Positions 1 to 8,041 of a stretch of 64,000 bases of DNA are shown piece by piece. The notes under the pieces are model-generated. The model saw only the letters and a list, made by a program, of their open reading frames with translations, was not told the origin of the DNA and did no database searches. Made by a program: the position numbers and the translations under genes. The stretch is from Bordetella parapertussis (GTDB lineage: Bacteria; Pseudomonadota; Gammaproteobacteria; Burkholderiales; Burkholderiaceae_C), in assembly GCA_945901125.1 (NCBI GenBank), contig CAMDKD010000008.1:1-64000 (forward strand), in the 5' to 3' direction. Within the stretch, counting starts at the first letter, position 1; each line of letters begins with the position of its first letter.

Positions 1-140
1 GCTCTCAGCAGTTGAAGAAATCAAAAATGAAAGGAGTAAAAAACATAGAACAGCTAAACTTATCCACAACCGAGTAGACCAAATTTTTTAAAACTAGCGG
101 CTCAATTTTGGTTGCAAATAGTGGCTCACTTTGCGGTGCA
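1..140. mobile_element. possible right end of an IS21-family element
   Basis: An open frame without a start runs from the window edge to a TAA at 89-91 and encodes a basic C-terminal tail (ending VDQIF). It is followed by two copies of a GGCTCA-A/C-TTT motif, at about 100 and 123, inside AT-rich DNA. Spaced repeats of this kind next to the end of the second gene are typical of IS21-family termini. The identification rests on recall of that pattern only: the transposase is outside the window, and the exact end and any target duplication cannot be fixed. Confidence 0.4.
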
Positions 141-1361
141 ATTCAACAGCCCGACGTTGCGGTCACTTTCAAGCGCACCTGCGATAGCACGCCCGACGGC
201 AGCGCCCAAAAGCGGCGGCACGGCATTGCCGACTTGTTCATATTGTTCAACTCGTGAGCCGCAGAAAACATAGGTATCAGGGAAGGACTGGATGCGCGCC
301 GCTTCACGCACGGTAAAGGCCCTGTCTTGTTCATAATGGAAATAAGCGCCCCAATGCGGATCGCATTTGGTCAGGATGGTGGAGGCAAGTCCGTCAGGAT
401 TGACCCGCCCGTAACGTTTCGTATGGTCACTGCGCCGCGCCTTGCGCATTCCGCGCGGCAAAAGCATCTCGGGAATGTCTGTCCAGTTTCCGCCCGGCGG
501 TATATACGCCAAGCGATCAAGATTGATCTTGCTCAACCTAGCGGCTTCGTGACACGTCACACCCGCAGAACCCACCCGCAGTAGTTTTTGATAGGGATTA
601 TCAGCCGGGTGCCGGTAGTCTTTGACTGGCTTGCCAATATCGCCGTTGCTCAACACTGGCAAATCGCCAATGGCATCCTTGACCGTGACGTGGGACGGCA
701 ATTCCAGGGAACAGGGAAAGTTCACCAAGTTTTTCCCAGCGAATTGCGAGGTGAAATTCACCCGAACCGGTGCGTGGTGAAGTGGTTCTGGAAATAGCCC
801 CTTCGGATCGACTCCGCAACTGCTGCCAAGAATTATTGTGCGCCAGCGGGTTTGGGGCACGCCGTAATGGGGCGCGTACAGGATTCGCACGTCAGCGACG
901 TAGCCGAGCTGCTTCAATGATTCCAAGATCGCATCTAACGTCGCGCCACCTTCAAACGACACCATGCCAGGGACGTTCTCGATCAAGACCGTTTTTGGCT
1001 GAAATTCGGCAACAAACCGCAGGTATTCACGGAACAGGTCATTCCGCAAATCTTCGGTGGAGCGCTTTGGCGCGTTGATCGAAAAGCCTTGGCAGGGCGG
1101 GCCACCAGCGATCAAGTCCAATTCGCCTCGATTCAAACCCAATAGTTTTCGGATCTTGCTTGCATCGACTTTGCGAATGTCGCGGCTATCGACCTGCGTG
1201 GCTGGATGGTTGGCTGCGTAGGTCTGCGCATAGCGCGGGGAAATCTCGTTTGCGTAAAGCGACGCGAACCCGGCAACGCGCAATCCTTCCGACAGTCCTC
1301 CCGCGCCGGCAAACAAGTCAAGCGAAGTTAAACGTCCTTCCAAAGATTTAAATTGACTCAT
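126..1361 (-). CDS. DNA (cytosine-5-)-methyltransferase
   Basis: This 411-residue protein is a Dcm/HhaI-type C5-cytosine methyltransferase that transfers a methyl group from S-adenosylmethionine to cytosine in a specific DNA site. Motif I (DLFAGAGG, residues 15-22), the catalytic motif IV GGPPCQGFS with nucleophile Cys90, the ENV motif VI, QTRWR (motif VIII) and QVGNAVPP (motif X) are all present in order, so the enzyme looks intact. The last few residues are encoded in the GGCTCA repeat of the neighbouring IS-like end, suggesting that the original C-terminal tail was replaced. The start lies 1 nt after the stop of the upstream ribbon-helix-helix gene, so the two are probably co-transcribed. 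No endonuclease or vsr gene is visible, so it is either an orphan or half of a disrupted restriction-modification system. Confidence 0.93.
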   Translation of the reverse strand: MSQFKSLEGRLTSLDLFAGAGGLSEGLRVAGFASLYANEISPRYAQTYAANHPATQVDSRDIRKVDASKIRKLLGLNRGELDLIAGGPPCQGFSINAPKRSTEDLRNDLFREYLRFVAEFQPKTVLIENVPGMVSFEGGATLDAILESLKQLGYVADVRILYAPHYGVPQTRWRTIILGSSCGVDPKGLFPEPLHHAPVRVNFTSQFAGKNLVNFPCSLELPSHVTVKDAIGDLPVLSNGDIGKPVKDYRHPADNPYQKLLRVGSAGVTCHEAARLSKINLDRLAYIPPGGNWTDIPEMLLPRGMRKARRSDHTKRYGRVNPDGLASTILTKCDPHWGAYFHYEQDRAFTVREAARIQSFPDTYVFCGSRVEQYEQVGNAVPPLLGAAVGRAIAGALESDRNVGLLNCTAK

Positions 1362-1362
1362 A

Positions 1363-1575
1363 TCACTTTTTCTTGGTTAATTGACGCGGCTTCCTGGCTG
1401 CTGGTGTCGTGTACATATCTTGTTGCAAGCCGCCTTGATACCGAACAGCGAATACCTGCATTAGCTCGCGCAACACTTCCGACATATTCTGGTTTTCAGC
1501 CAAACAAGCCCCTTGAATCGCCTCGCGGAGTTCAGTTTTAACACGGATATGGAGGCCAGCGTCTTCGCTCAACAT
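1363..1575 (-). CDS. small ribbon-helix-helix protein, possible controller of the methyltransferase
   Basis: The 70-residue protein has the outline of a CopG/Arc-type ribbon-helix-helix fold: a short strand (LHIRVKTEL), then a helix-turn-helix stretch (residues 17-45) with the usual MSEVLRELM pattern, then a basic tail ending in KKK. Such proteins dimerise and bind DNA with the strand, often repressing their own promoter. It lies directly upstream of the methyltransferase in the same direction and is preceded by repeated GTATC half-sites, which fits a controller role. That role is inferred from position, not known for this protein. No clear ribosome binding site precedes the ATG. Confidence 0.6.
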   Translation of the reverse strand: MLSEDAGLHIRVKTELREAIQGACLAENQNMSEVLRELMQVFAVRYQGGLQQDMYTTPAARKPRQLTKKK

Positions 1576-1578
1576 TGG

Positions 1579-1613
1579 GTATCAGTATCGCATGGATACT
1601 CATTTGTGTATCC
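1579..1613. promoter_or_regulatory. cluster of GTATC half-sites with a perfect inverted pair
   Basis: Two direct GTATC copies (1579 and 1585) are followed by a perfect GGATAC/GTATCC inverted pair at 1594-1599 and 1608-1613 with an 8-bp spacer. The cluster is immediately upstream of the ribbon-helix-helix gene start. The arrangement resembles an autoregulatory operator; binding by that protein is inference. Confidence 0.5.
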
Positions 1614-1800
1614 AAAATATACGGCACGCTCTCATGAATCGGCGACGGCTACGCGCATGCGCAGCCGCCTGATAAGCGTCAAGTACAGAGGCACTTTATA
1701 AAAGCGCGGTCGCTGGCAACTACAGCCAAATAAACGAAGTTTTCGCCGCACCCCCAGGTGATCAGTTTTCGGTCGGCGTCAACACGCCAGCGCCAACGGC

Positions 1801-2187
1801 TTGGTCTGGAATAACAAAAAGTGGTCTATCGTCAACCATTTCATCCCTTATACCGAAGACGAAGTGGATGCCCCCGACCGCTTCGAGTCCGACTTCATGG
1901 TGCAGTACCTGGCCGATAAAAGCTTGTCCACCGAAGCCACAGCGGTGCTGGATGCTGGACGGGTTTTATGGAAAACCTATTTCAGCCACACCGATGCGCG
2001 CACGGTGCGTGAGACCTACAAGCTCAACCGCGCCGATGTGGGCTGGTACCAAATCCGCAACGCACTGGCAGAGCGCAACAAAAGCGGCGACACCGCGCCC
2101 GTCAATTTCTCACCCATGGAGACCGCCTACACAGCGCTGACGGAAAAGCTGAGACCCATGGTTTTCAGCCTAGGCTTTTTGCGTTAA
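1801..2187 (+). CDS. hypothetical protein, probably the C-terminal part of a larger gene
   Basis: An open frame of 128 residues begins at a TTG and reads as a well-composed, mostly helical protein ending in KLRPMVFSLGFLR. I do not recognise a family. The frame upstream is closed by a TGA at 1759. Another frame between about 1685 and 1800 also reads like protein, so the gene may be a frameshifted or truncated remnant. The same C-terminal sequence recurs at 3781-3834, on the other side of hipBA. No function can be assigned. Confidence 0.45.
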   Translation: MVWNNKKWSIVNHFIPYTEDEVDAPDRFESDFMVQYLADKSLSTEATAVLDAGRVLWKTYFSHTDARTVRETYKLNRADVGWYQIRNALAERNKSGDTAPVNFSPMETAYTALTEKLRPMVFSLGFLR

Positions 2188-2221
2188 AGCCTGTCCTCAA
2201 ACCATCAATCGCTTGCATTTA

Positions 2222-2276
2222 TTGATATATACGTCAATAATCCAGAATATTTGACTTTAATTGACGTATATATCAA
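2222..2276. promoter_or_regulatory. 17-bp perfect inverted repeat, likely hipBA operator
   Basis: TTGATATATACGTCAAT at 2222-2238 is repeated as its exact reverse complement at 2260-2276, with a 21-bp spacer; the right arm abuts the hipB ATG. Each arm is itself partly palindromic (TTGA...TCAA). HipB-type antitoxins bind paired palindromes over their own promoter, so autoregulation is the obvious reading. Confidence 0.65.
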
Positions 2277-2552
2277 ATGAAAACCCTACAAGATCTTGGT
2301 GAATCCATCGCAGGGCGACGCAAGCAACTTGGGTTGCAGCAACGTGAGGTAGCGGCATTGGCGGGTATCACCGCTGAATCTTTGTCGCGGTTTGAACGCG
2401 GCCGCAGCGCTGAATTTGGGGCTCGCAAATTATTGGCCGTCCTGGCCGTACTCGGCGCAGAACTGGAAGTCGTCAATGAGGGCCAAGCCGGCAACTTGGA
2501 TGAACTGCGGCTTGAACGGGCTCAAAACACACCCACCCCAGGAGTCTTTTGA
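2277..2552 (+). CDS. hipB: HipB-like antitoxin, XRE helix-turn-helix
   Basis: This 91-residue protein has a Cro/C1-type helix-turn-helix over about residues 8-60 (GESIAGRRKQLGLQQREVAALAGI, then SLSRFERGR). In HipBA modules such a protein neutralises the HipA kinase and represses the operon. Its TGA stop overlaps the ATG of the HipA-like gene, and a perfect inverted repeat ends at its start codon. The tail is short and ends in a Thr-Pro segment. Assignment rests on the fold plus the HipA partner. Confidence 0.85.
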   Translation: MKTLQDLGESIAGRRKQLGLQQREVAALAGITAESLSRFERGRSAEFGARKLLAVLAVLGAELEVVNEGQAGNLDELRLERAQNTPTPGVF

Positions 2553-3787
2553 TGCAACTCTCGGTCTACGTGCTTGGACGAGAAGTAGCCACTCTGGCGC
2601 AATCGGGCGACTTCAAGAGCGTGTTGTCCTACCACTCAGGGACAGCACAGGACGACTTCGTCTCACTCACCATGCCTGTTCGCACCGAGAGTTATGTGTG
2701 GGACGACCAGTTGCCGCCGGTGCTGCAAATGAATTTGCCAGAAGGTTATTTGCTGCAAGTCTTGCAAGAACAGTTCGGCCCACACATGGGTGCCCATCCC
2801 ATCGCCTTACTGTCAGTCATCGGGCGCAACATGGTGGGACGACTGCAAGTGGCAACTTCGGGGGCCGAACTTCAGATGCCCGCGCAAGCCTTTGAAGTGG
2901 CTGCTTTGCTCAAGGGTGACAACTCTGAAGCGGCCTTTGCTGAACTGGTTCGCGCCCATGCCACCAGTGGCGTTTCAGGGATGGTGCCCAAATTTTTAGA
3001 TGCCGTGTCGCCCGCCTCTGATCTGCTGTCACCGCAGCCCAAAGCCAGCCTGATCACCCAACGCCACATCATCAAGGGCTCTAGCGCCAAGCTGCCTTTT
3101 GTGGCCTTGAACGAACATTTGTGCATGCAAGTGGTTCGGCGTGTCATGCCGACTGCAAAAACCGAGGTCTCTGACGATGGTCAAGCCCTGGTCGTCCATC
3201 GCTTTGACGTCGATGAGCAAGGCCAAGCGCATTGGGGTATGGAAGATTTCTGCAGCTTGCTGGGGTTGCGCTCGTCAGCCAAGTACAACACCACTTGGGA
3301 GCGCATCGCCAAAGCCATTCGCATCCATGTGCCTGGCCCTCAAAGAATGGAAACCTTCCGCCAGTTGGCCACGACCCTGCTGCTGACTTACGCGTTGCGC
3401 AATGCCGATTGCCACGCCAAAAACATGGCCCTTCTCTATACCAACCGAGGCGATGTGCATTTGTCCCCGGCCTACGACATGCTCACCACCCCTGTTTATG
3501 CAGGGTTTGCCAACAACCCGCCCGCCATTGAATTCATGGGCAAAAAAACTTGGCTGCCTGGCAAGCATCTGCAAAAGTTCATCGTCAACTGCTTCGGCAT
3601 CCCACTCAAAGAACAATTGTTGATGGTGCAAGCCATCAGCGATGCCGTGGCGGATGTGAGCCATGAAGTCCACCAAGCCATGACCGAACGTCCGGGCTTC
3701 AAAGACATCGGACATCGCATGCTGCAATGTTGGACAGAGGGTGTCCAAGGACTGCGGGATGAGCGGGTTTATGCCTTGCGGCCTTGA
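2552..3787 (+). CDS. hipA: HipA-like serine/threonine kinase toxin
   Basis: The protein of 411 residues matches the HipA family, kinases that in E. coli phosphorylate glutamyl-tRNA synthetase and induce dormancy; the target here is unknown. The N-terminal subdomain (to about residue 100) is followed by a HipA-type nucleotide-binding core. The catalytic segment NADCHAKN has its Asp near residue 286, and the metal-binding YDMLTT segment its Asp near residue 309. I chose the ATG at 2552, in a TGATG overlap with hipB, over the TTG three bases earlier. The end of the gene overlaps, in another frame, a remnant of the hypothetical sequence also found upstream of hipB. Confidence 0.88.
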   Translation: MQLSVYVLGREVATLAQSGDFKSVLSYHSGTAQDDFVSLTMPVRTESYVWDDQLPPVLQMNLPEGYLLQVLQEQFGPHMGAHPIALLSVIGRNMVGRLQVATSGAELQMPAQAFEVAALLKGDNSEAAFAELVRAHATSGVSGMVPKFLDAVSPASDLLSPQPKASLITQRHIIKGSSAKLPFVALNEHLCMQVVRRVMPTAKTEVSDDGQALVVHRFDVDEQGQAHWGMEDFCSLLGLRSSAKYNTTWERIAKAIRIHVPGPQRMETFRQLATTLLLTYALRNADCHAKNMALLYTNRGDVHLSPAYDMLTTPVYAGFANNPPAIEFMGKKTWLPGKHLQKFIVNCFGIPLKEQLLMVQAISDAVADVSHEVHQAMTERPGFKDIGHRMLQCWTEGVQGLRDERVYALRP

Positions 3788-3834
3788 CCGACAAGCTGCG
3801 CCCCCAAGACTTCAGTCTGGGATTCTTGCGCTAA
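3781..3834 (+). pseudogene. remnant copy of the C-terminus of the 1801-2187 hypothetical gene
   Basis: Eighteen codons read ALTDKLRPQDFSLGFLR plus stop, matching the end of the upstream hypothetical gene (ALTEKLRPMVFSLGFLR) at 14 of 17 residues. It overlaps the hipA 3' end in another frame and its TAA overlaps the srkA stop. There is no start or body, so it is a scar rather than a gene. Confidence 0.6.
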
Positions 3835-4832
3835 TCCTCAGCGCCAGTCATCGCCTCTATCTGCTCGCGCAAGGTATCGCACTGACCTCTCCAATAGTCA
3901 GACGTTCCAAACCACGGAAAGTGCATCGGAAACGCCGGGTCGTCCTGACGCCCGGCCAGCCAGGCGCTGTAATGGATGATGCGCAAAGTCCGCAAAGGCT
4001 CGATCAATCGCAATTCACGCCGGTCAAAGCGGCGCACGCTCTCGTAACCCTCGAGCACGATTTCCATTTTCTGGCGACGCTCTGCAGTTTCACCATGGAC
4101 CAGCATCCACAGGTCTTGCACCGCAGGCCCCATGCGCGCATCGTCCATGTCGACAAAATGCGGGCCGGGCTCTGGCAATCCTTCGGGTGTCCACAAAATA
4201 TTTCCCGGGTGACAGTCACCGTGCAGTCTTAAGCTTGTGATGTCCGCTGGCATGGCTTGCCGCACCCGTTCCAATGCCTGGTTGCACAAGTCCAACCATT
4301 GCTGCTGCACTTCTGGCGCTATTTGCTGTTGCGACACCAGTTGATCCCGCGGCAGCTCGCCAAAGGTGTGCAGGTTCAAAGCAGGTCGCACAGCAAAGGC
4401 TTGGCGCTCGCCGACCAGATGCAGGCGCGCCATCAAACGCCCTATCCACATCAGCACCTCGGGGTCGTCCAATTCGGGCGAACGCCCGCCGCGCCGCGGA
4501 CTGACGCTGAACCAGAAATGCCCGTCCACACCGTCGTGCACCACGCGGGCTTCGTGCAAGCTCATGCCGTTCAAAAGCAGCGGGCCGACCACCGGTATAT
4601 CGTCTGCGGTCAATTCAGCAGTGAACGCATGTTCCTCGCGTATCTGCGCTTCGCTCCAGCGCGCCGGGCGGTAAAACTTGGCAACCACCGAACTGTCGTC
4701 GTCTAAATGCGCCAGGTAGACGCGGTTTTCATACGAACTTAGCGCGCTCAAGCGGCCATCGACCGCCAGTCCCAGGCCGCTTAAGGCATCCAGCACCACC
4801 GACGGCGTGAGCACCTGGTAAGGATGCGCCAT
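3831..4832 (-). CDS. srkA: stress response kinase A (YihE/SrkA family)
   Basis: A 333-residue protein of the SrkA/YihE family, aminoglycoside-phosphotransferase-fold Ser/Thr kinases linked to envelope and oxidative stress. The catalytic loop is seen as RLHGDCHPGNILW and the metal-binding segment as FVDMDDARMGPAVQDLW; the N-terminal lobe carries VVAKFYRPARW. Length fits the family. The start is immediately next to the stop of the upstream DUF1840 gene, so they are likely one transcript. It converges on hipA, and its stop overlaps the remnant there. Confidence 0.93.
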   Translation of the reverse strand: MAHPYQVLTPSVVLDALSGLGLAVDGRLSALSSYENRVYLAHLDDDSSVVAKFYRPARWSEAQIREEHAFTAELTADDIPVVGPLLLNGMSLHEARVVHDGVDGHFWFSVSPRRGGRSPELDDPEVLMWIGRLMARLHLVGERQAFAVRPALNLHTFGELPRDQLVSQQQIAPEVQQQWLDLCNQALERVRQAMPADITSLRLHGDCHPGNILWTPEGLPEPGPHFVDMDDARMGPAVQDLWMLVHGETAERRQKMEIVLEGYESVRRFDRRELRLIEPLRTLRIIHYSAWLAGRQDDPAFPMHFPWFGTSDYWRGQCDTLREQIEAMTGAED

Positions 4833-5156
4833 TCAAACGCCCCAAAGTACCGGTTGCTGCTCGCGGTGGCAACGGGTCAGCATGTCAATAATGGGCTTGC
4901 ACCGCTGGCGCAGACTGATGCTGTCAAACACCGGCGGCGCAGCGCCTTGTTGCCGGGCTTTTTCCCTGGCGGCTTCTTGCTCTGCCTCTTGTTGTGCAAT
5001 CGCTGCCTGCAATGCGGCGATGGCAGCCGGCATGTCGCCCGGCTCGATGATGCCTTTGGCTTGCACCGTTTTACCGATCAATTGCAAAAACTGCTTGCCT
5101 TGCGGCTCGAGCAGTATCAGGTCACCGGCCGCTTTGGATTTGAATTTATAGAGCAT
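4833..5156 (-). CDS. DUF1840 domain protein
   Basis: The 107-residue product beginning MLYKFKSKAAGDLILL matches the DUF1840 family, common in Burkholderiales and of unknown function. A Glu/Ala/Gln-rich helix spans about residues 45-75 and a conserved-looking RCKPIIDML segment follows. I prefer this Met over one eight codons upstream because it starts the conserved strand. It directly precedes srkA without a gap. Confidence 0.8.
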   Translation of the reverse strand: MLYKFKSKAAGDLILLEPQGKQFLQLIGKTVQAKGIIEPGDMPAAIAALQAAIAQQEAEQEAAREKARQQGAAPPVFDSISLRQRCKPIIDMLTRCHREQQPVLWGV

Positions 5157-5277
5157 GTTTCTATTGTGCGCCTTGTTCAACGGGTTAACCGTCAGCTTGC
5201 CCCGCGTGGCTTCAAACTCACGCCTCTGTCATTACATCAAATGGTCTATTGACTGAATTACTTCAGACCTCAACAAT

Positions 5278-7551
5278 ATGGGCATGAACATATTGTGCAT
5301 AGGCGGTGGCCCCGCCGGTTTGTATTTCGCGCTGCTGATGAAGCAGCAGAATCCCTTGCACAGCATCACCGTGGTCGAACGCAACCGACCCTATGACACC
5401 TTTGGCTGGGGCGTGGTGCTGAGCGACCAGACGCTGGACAACCTGCGCCAAGCGGACCCGCACACGGCCCGACTGATAGGCGATGCCTTCAACCACTGGG
5501 ACGACATTGAGGTGTTTTTCAAAGGCCGCAGCGTGCGCTCCACCGGCCACGGCTTTTGCGGCATAGGCCGCAAGCACTTGCTCAACATCCTGCAACAACG
5601 CTGCGAAGAGCTGGGCGTTCAACTGGTGTTTGAAACCGATGTTTCAGACGACCAGGCGCTGGCACAACAGTACCAGGCCGATTTGGTGATCGCCAGCGAC
5701 GGCTTGAACAGCCGCATACGCAGCCGCTACGCCGACAGCTTTCAGCCCGATATCGATGTGCGCAACTGCCGCTTTGTCTGGCTGGGCACGCAGAAAACCT
5801 TTGACGCTTTCACCTTTGCTTTCGAGCAAACCGAGCACGGCTGGTTCCAGGCACACGCCTACAAATACGACGAACACACTTCTACCTTCATCGTAGAAAC
5901 GCCTGACGCGGTCTGGCGCGCCCATGGCCTAGACCGCATGTCGCAAGAAGATGCGATTGCCTTTTGCCAACACTTATTTGCCAAATACCTTGACGGCCAT
6001 GCGCTGATGAGCAATGCCGCACATTTGCGCGGCTCGGCCATCTGGATACAGTTTCCGCGCGTCATTTGTCAAAACTGGGTGCACTGGAACCAAGCCATAC
6101 CCGTGGTGCTGATGGGCGATGCGGCGCACACCGCGCATTACTCCATAGGCAGCGGCACCAAGCTGGCGTTGGAAGACGCCATTGACCTCGCTGACACCTT
6201 TGCCGCGCATCCCTTGTCGGACATGCGTGAAGTGCTGCAAGCCTACCAAGACCGGCGCAGCGTCGAGGTATTGAAAATCCAAAACGCGGCGCGCAATTCC
6301 ACCGCCTGGTTTGAGCATGTAGAGCGCTACACCCACATGCAGATTGAACAGTTCACCTATTCGCTGCTCACCCGCTCGCAACGTATCAGCCATGAGAACC
6401 TGCGTCTGCGCGACCGCGACTGGCTGCAATCCTACGAAGCCTGGCTGTCCGGCGGGCGCGTCATGCCGCCCATGCTGATGCCTTTCAAGCTGCGCGAGCT
6501 CACCCTGAAAAACCGCGTCGTGGTGTCGCCCATGGCCACTTACAGCGCGCAAGACGGTCTGGTCGGCGATTTCCATTTGGTGCACTTGGGCGCACGCGCC
6601 TTGGGCGGCGCCGGTTTGGTGATGGTCGAGATGACCAGCCCCACGCCCGAAGGACGCATCACTCCGGGCTGCCCGGGTTTGTGGAACGAGGCACAGCAAC
6701 ACGCGTTTGAGCGCATCACGCGTTTTGTCCACCACAACCAGGCGCACATTGGCTTGCAACTCGGACACAGCGGCGCGAAAGGTTCGACCCAGCTCGGCTG
6801 GCAAGCCATTGACGAGCCCTTGCCCGAGGGCAACTGGGCGCTGCTGGCCGCCAGCCCGTTGGCTTACGGCGACAACAACCAAGTGCCGCAAGCCATGTCG
6901 CAGCAAGACATGCAAACCTTGACGGCACAATTTGTACAAGCCACACAGCGTGCCGATGCCGCCGGATTTGACTGGCTGGAATTGCATTGCGCCCACGGCT
7001 ATTTGTTGTCAGGTTTTATTTGTCCATTGACCAACCTGCGCGATGACGAGTACGGCGGCACGCTTGAAAACCGTTGTCGCTTTCCATTGCAGGTTTTCAC
7101 CGCCATGCGCGCTGTCTGGGCATCACATAAACCCATGTCAGTGCGTATTTCAGCGCACGACTGGGCGCCGGGCGGCAACACCGACGATGACGCGGTGCAG
7201 ATTGCGCTGCTGTTCAAACAAGCCGGTTGCGACCTGATAGATGTGTCTTCCGGCCAGACCACCCGCGCCGCCAAACCGATTTACGGTCGCATGTACCAAA
7301 CGCCGTTTGCCGACCGCATCCGCAACGAAGTGCATATCGCCACCATGGCCGTTGGTGCCATCAGCGAAGCCGACCATGCCAACAGCATCATCGCCGCCGG
7401 GCGCGCTGACCTGTGCGCCATCGCGCGCCCGCACCTGGCCGATCCGAACTGGACGCTGCACCAAGCCGCCAAACTCGGCAGCAAAGACACCACCTGGCCC
7501 CTGCCGTATGAAAGCGGGCGCGATCAACTCTACCGTTTGCTCGGTACCTAA
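5278..7551 (+). CDS. bifunctional 2-aminobenzoyl-CoA monooxygenase/reductase (or salicylyl-CoA 5-hydroxylase type)
   Basis: A 757-residue fusion of two flavin enzymes. Residues 1 to about 380 form a class A FAD monooxygenase with the dinucleotide motif GGGPAG near the start and GDAAHTAHYSIGSG in the middle. Residues about 388-757 form an Old-Yellow-Enzyme-type FMN oxidoreductase (MPFKLRELTLKNRVVVSPM, HCAHGYLLSGF). This arrangement is known from the enzyme that hydroxylates and then reduces the ring of 2-aminobenzoyl-CoA in aerobic anthranilate degradation; a close variant acts on salicylyl-CoA. The ligase, acyl-CoA dehydrogenase and enoyl-CoA hydratase downstream support the first reading. 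It is first in a five- or six-gene run. A Met two codons in is an alternative start. Confidence 0.9.
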   Translation: MGMNILCIGGGPAGLYFALLMKQQNPLHSITVVERNRPYDTFGWGVVLSDQTLDNLRQADPHTARLIGDAFNHWDDIEVFFKGRSVRSTGHGFCGIGRKHLLNILQQRCEELGVQLVFETDVSDDQALAQQYQADLVIASDGLNSRIRSRYADSFQPDIDVRNCRFVWLGTQKTFDAFTFAFEQTEHGWFQAHAYKYDEHTSTFIVETPDAVWRAHGLDRMSQEDAIAFCQHLFAKYLDGHALMSNAAHLRGSAIWIQFPRVICQNWVHWNQAIPVVLMGDAAHTAHYSIGSGTKLALEDAIDLADTFAAHPLSDMREVLQAYQDRRSVEVLKIQNAARNSTAWFEHVERYTHMQIEQFTYSLLTRSQRISHENLRLRDRDWLQSYEAWLSGGRVMPPMLMPFKLRELTLKNRVVVSPMATYSAQDGLVGDFHLVHLGARALGGAGLVMVEMTSPTPEGRITPGCPGLWNEAQQHAFERITRFVHHNQAHIGLQLGHSGAKGSTQLGWQAIDEPLPEGNWALLAASPLAYGDNNQVPQAMSQQDMQTLTAQFVQATQRADAAGFDWLELHCAHGYLLSGFICPLTNLRDDEYGGTLENRCRFPLQVFTAMRAVWASHKPMSVRISAHDWAPGGNTDDDAVQIALLFKQAGCDLIDVSSGQTTRAAKPIYGRMYQTPFADRIRNEVHIATMAVGAISEADHANSIIAAGRADLCAIARPHLADPNWTLHQAAKLGSKDTTWPLPYESGRDQLYRLLGT

Positions 7552-7561
7552 AGGTAATTCC

Positions 7562-8041
7562 ATGGATTTAGAAGCCCGTGTTCACAGCACGCACCCCGAT
7601 GCCTTGCGTTTGTGGCTGCGCATGCTGACCTGCACCCAATTGATTGAAAAACGGGTACGCACCGGTTTGCGCGATGAATTCAACACCACCTTGCCGCGCT
7701 TTGACCTGATGGCGCAGCTCGAACGCGCGCCCGACGGCATGAAGATGAACGAGTTGTCGCGCCGCATGATGGTCACTGGCGGCAACATCACCCCGGTGAC
7801 CGACCAGTTGGTGAAAGAAGGATTGATCGAGCGGCTGAGCCTGGCCAGCGACCGCCGTGCCTGGCTGGTTCGGCTCACGCCTGCAGGTCGCGCCTTGTTC
7901 AAAAAAATGGCCAAACGCCATGAGATCTGGATAGTCGCTGCACTGGGTGGCGTCAGTCCAAACGAATCAAAACAATTGCACGAGTTACTCGGGCAGGTCA
8001 AACAACACGCGCTGACAGGCGCAGCCACGGAGAACCCATGA
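7562..8041 (+). CDS. MarR family transcriptional regulator
   Basis: A 159-residue winged-helix protein of the MarR family, usually a repressor released by an aromatic ligand or its CoA ester. The helix-turn-helix is visible as MNELSRRMMVTGGNITPVTDQLVKEGLIER, followed by the wing (SDRRAWLVRLTPAG). The start is the ATG at 7562, 11 bp after the monooxygenase gene; the stop overlaps the next ATG (ATGA). Its place inside the catabolic operon suggests it controls the operon in response to 2-aminobenzoyl-CoA or a related compound, which is inference. Confidence 0.9.
   Translation: MDLEARVHSTHPDALRLWLRMLTCTQLIEKRVRTGLRDEFNTTLPRFDLMAQLERAPDGMKMNELSRRMMVTGGNITPVTDQLVKEGLIERLSLASDRRAWLVRLTPAGRALFKKMAKRHEIWIVAALGGVSPNESKQLHELLGQVKQHALTGAATENP

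Noticed and set aside
1620..1800. A protein-like frame upstream of the 1801-2187 hypothetical gene
   Set aside because: It is short, bounded by stops and in a different frame; it may be part of the degraded gene, but no family similarity supports annotating it.
5974..6996. A 340-codon minus-strand open frame opposite the 2-aminobenzoyl-CoA monooxygenase gene
   Set aside because: The plus-strand frame has continuous conserved flavoenzyme motifs; the antisense product has none.
7241..7561. N-terminal extension of the MarR gene by 107 codons
   Set aside because: The extension overlaps the conserved C-terminus of the upstream monooxygenase in another frame, and the MarR fold starts at the ATG at 7562.
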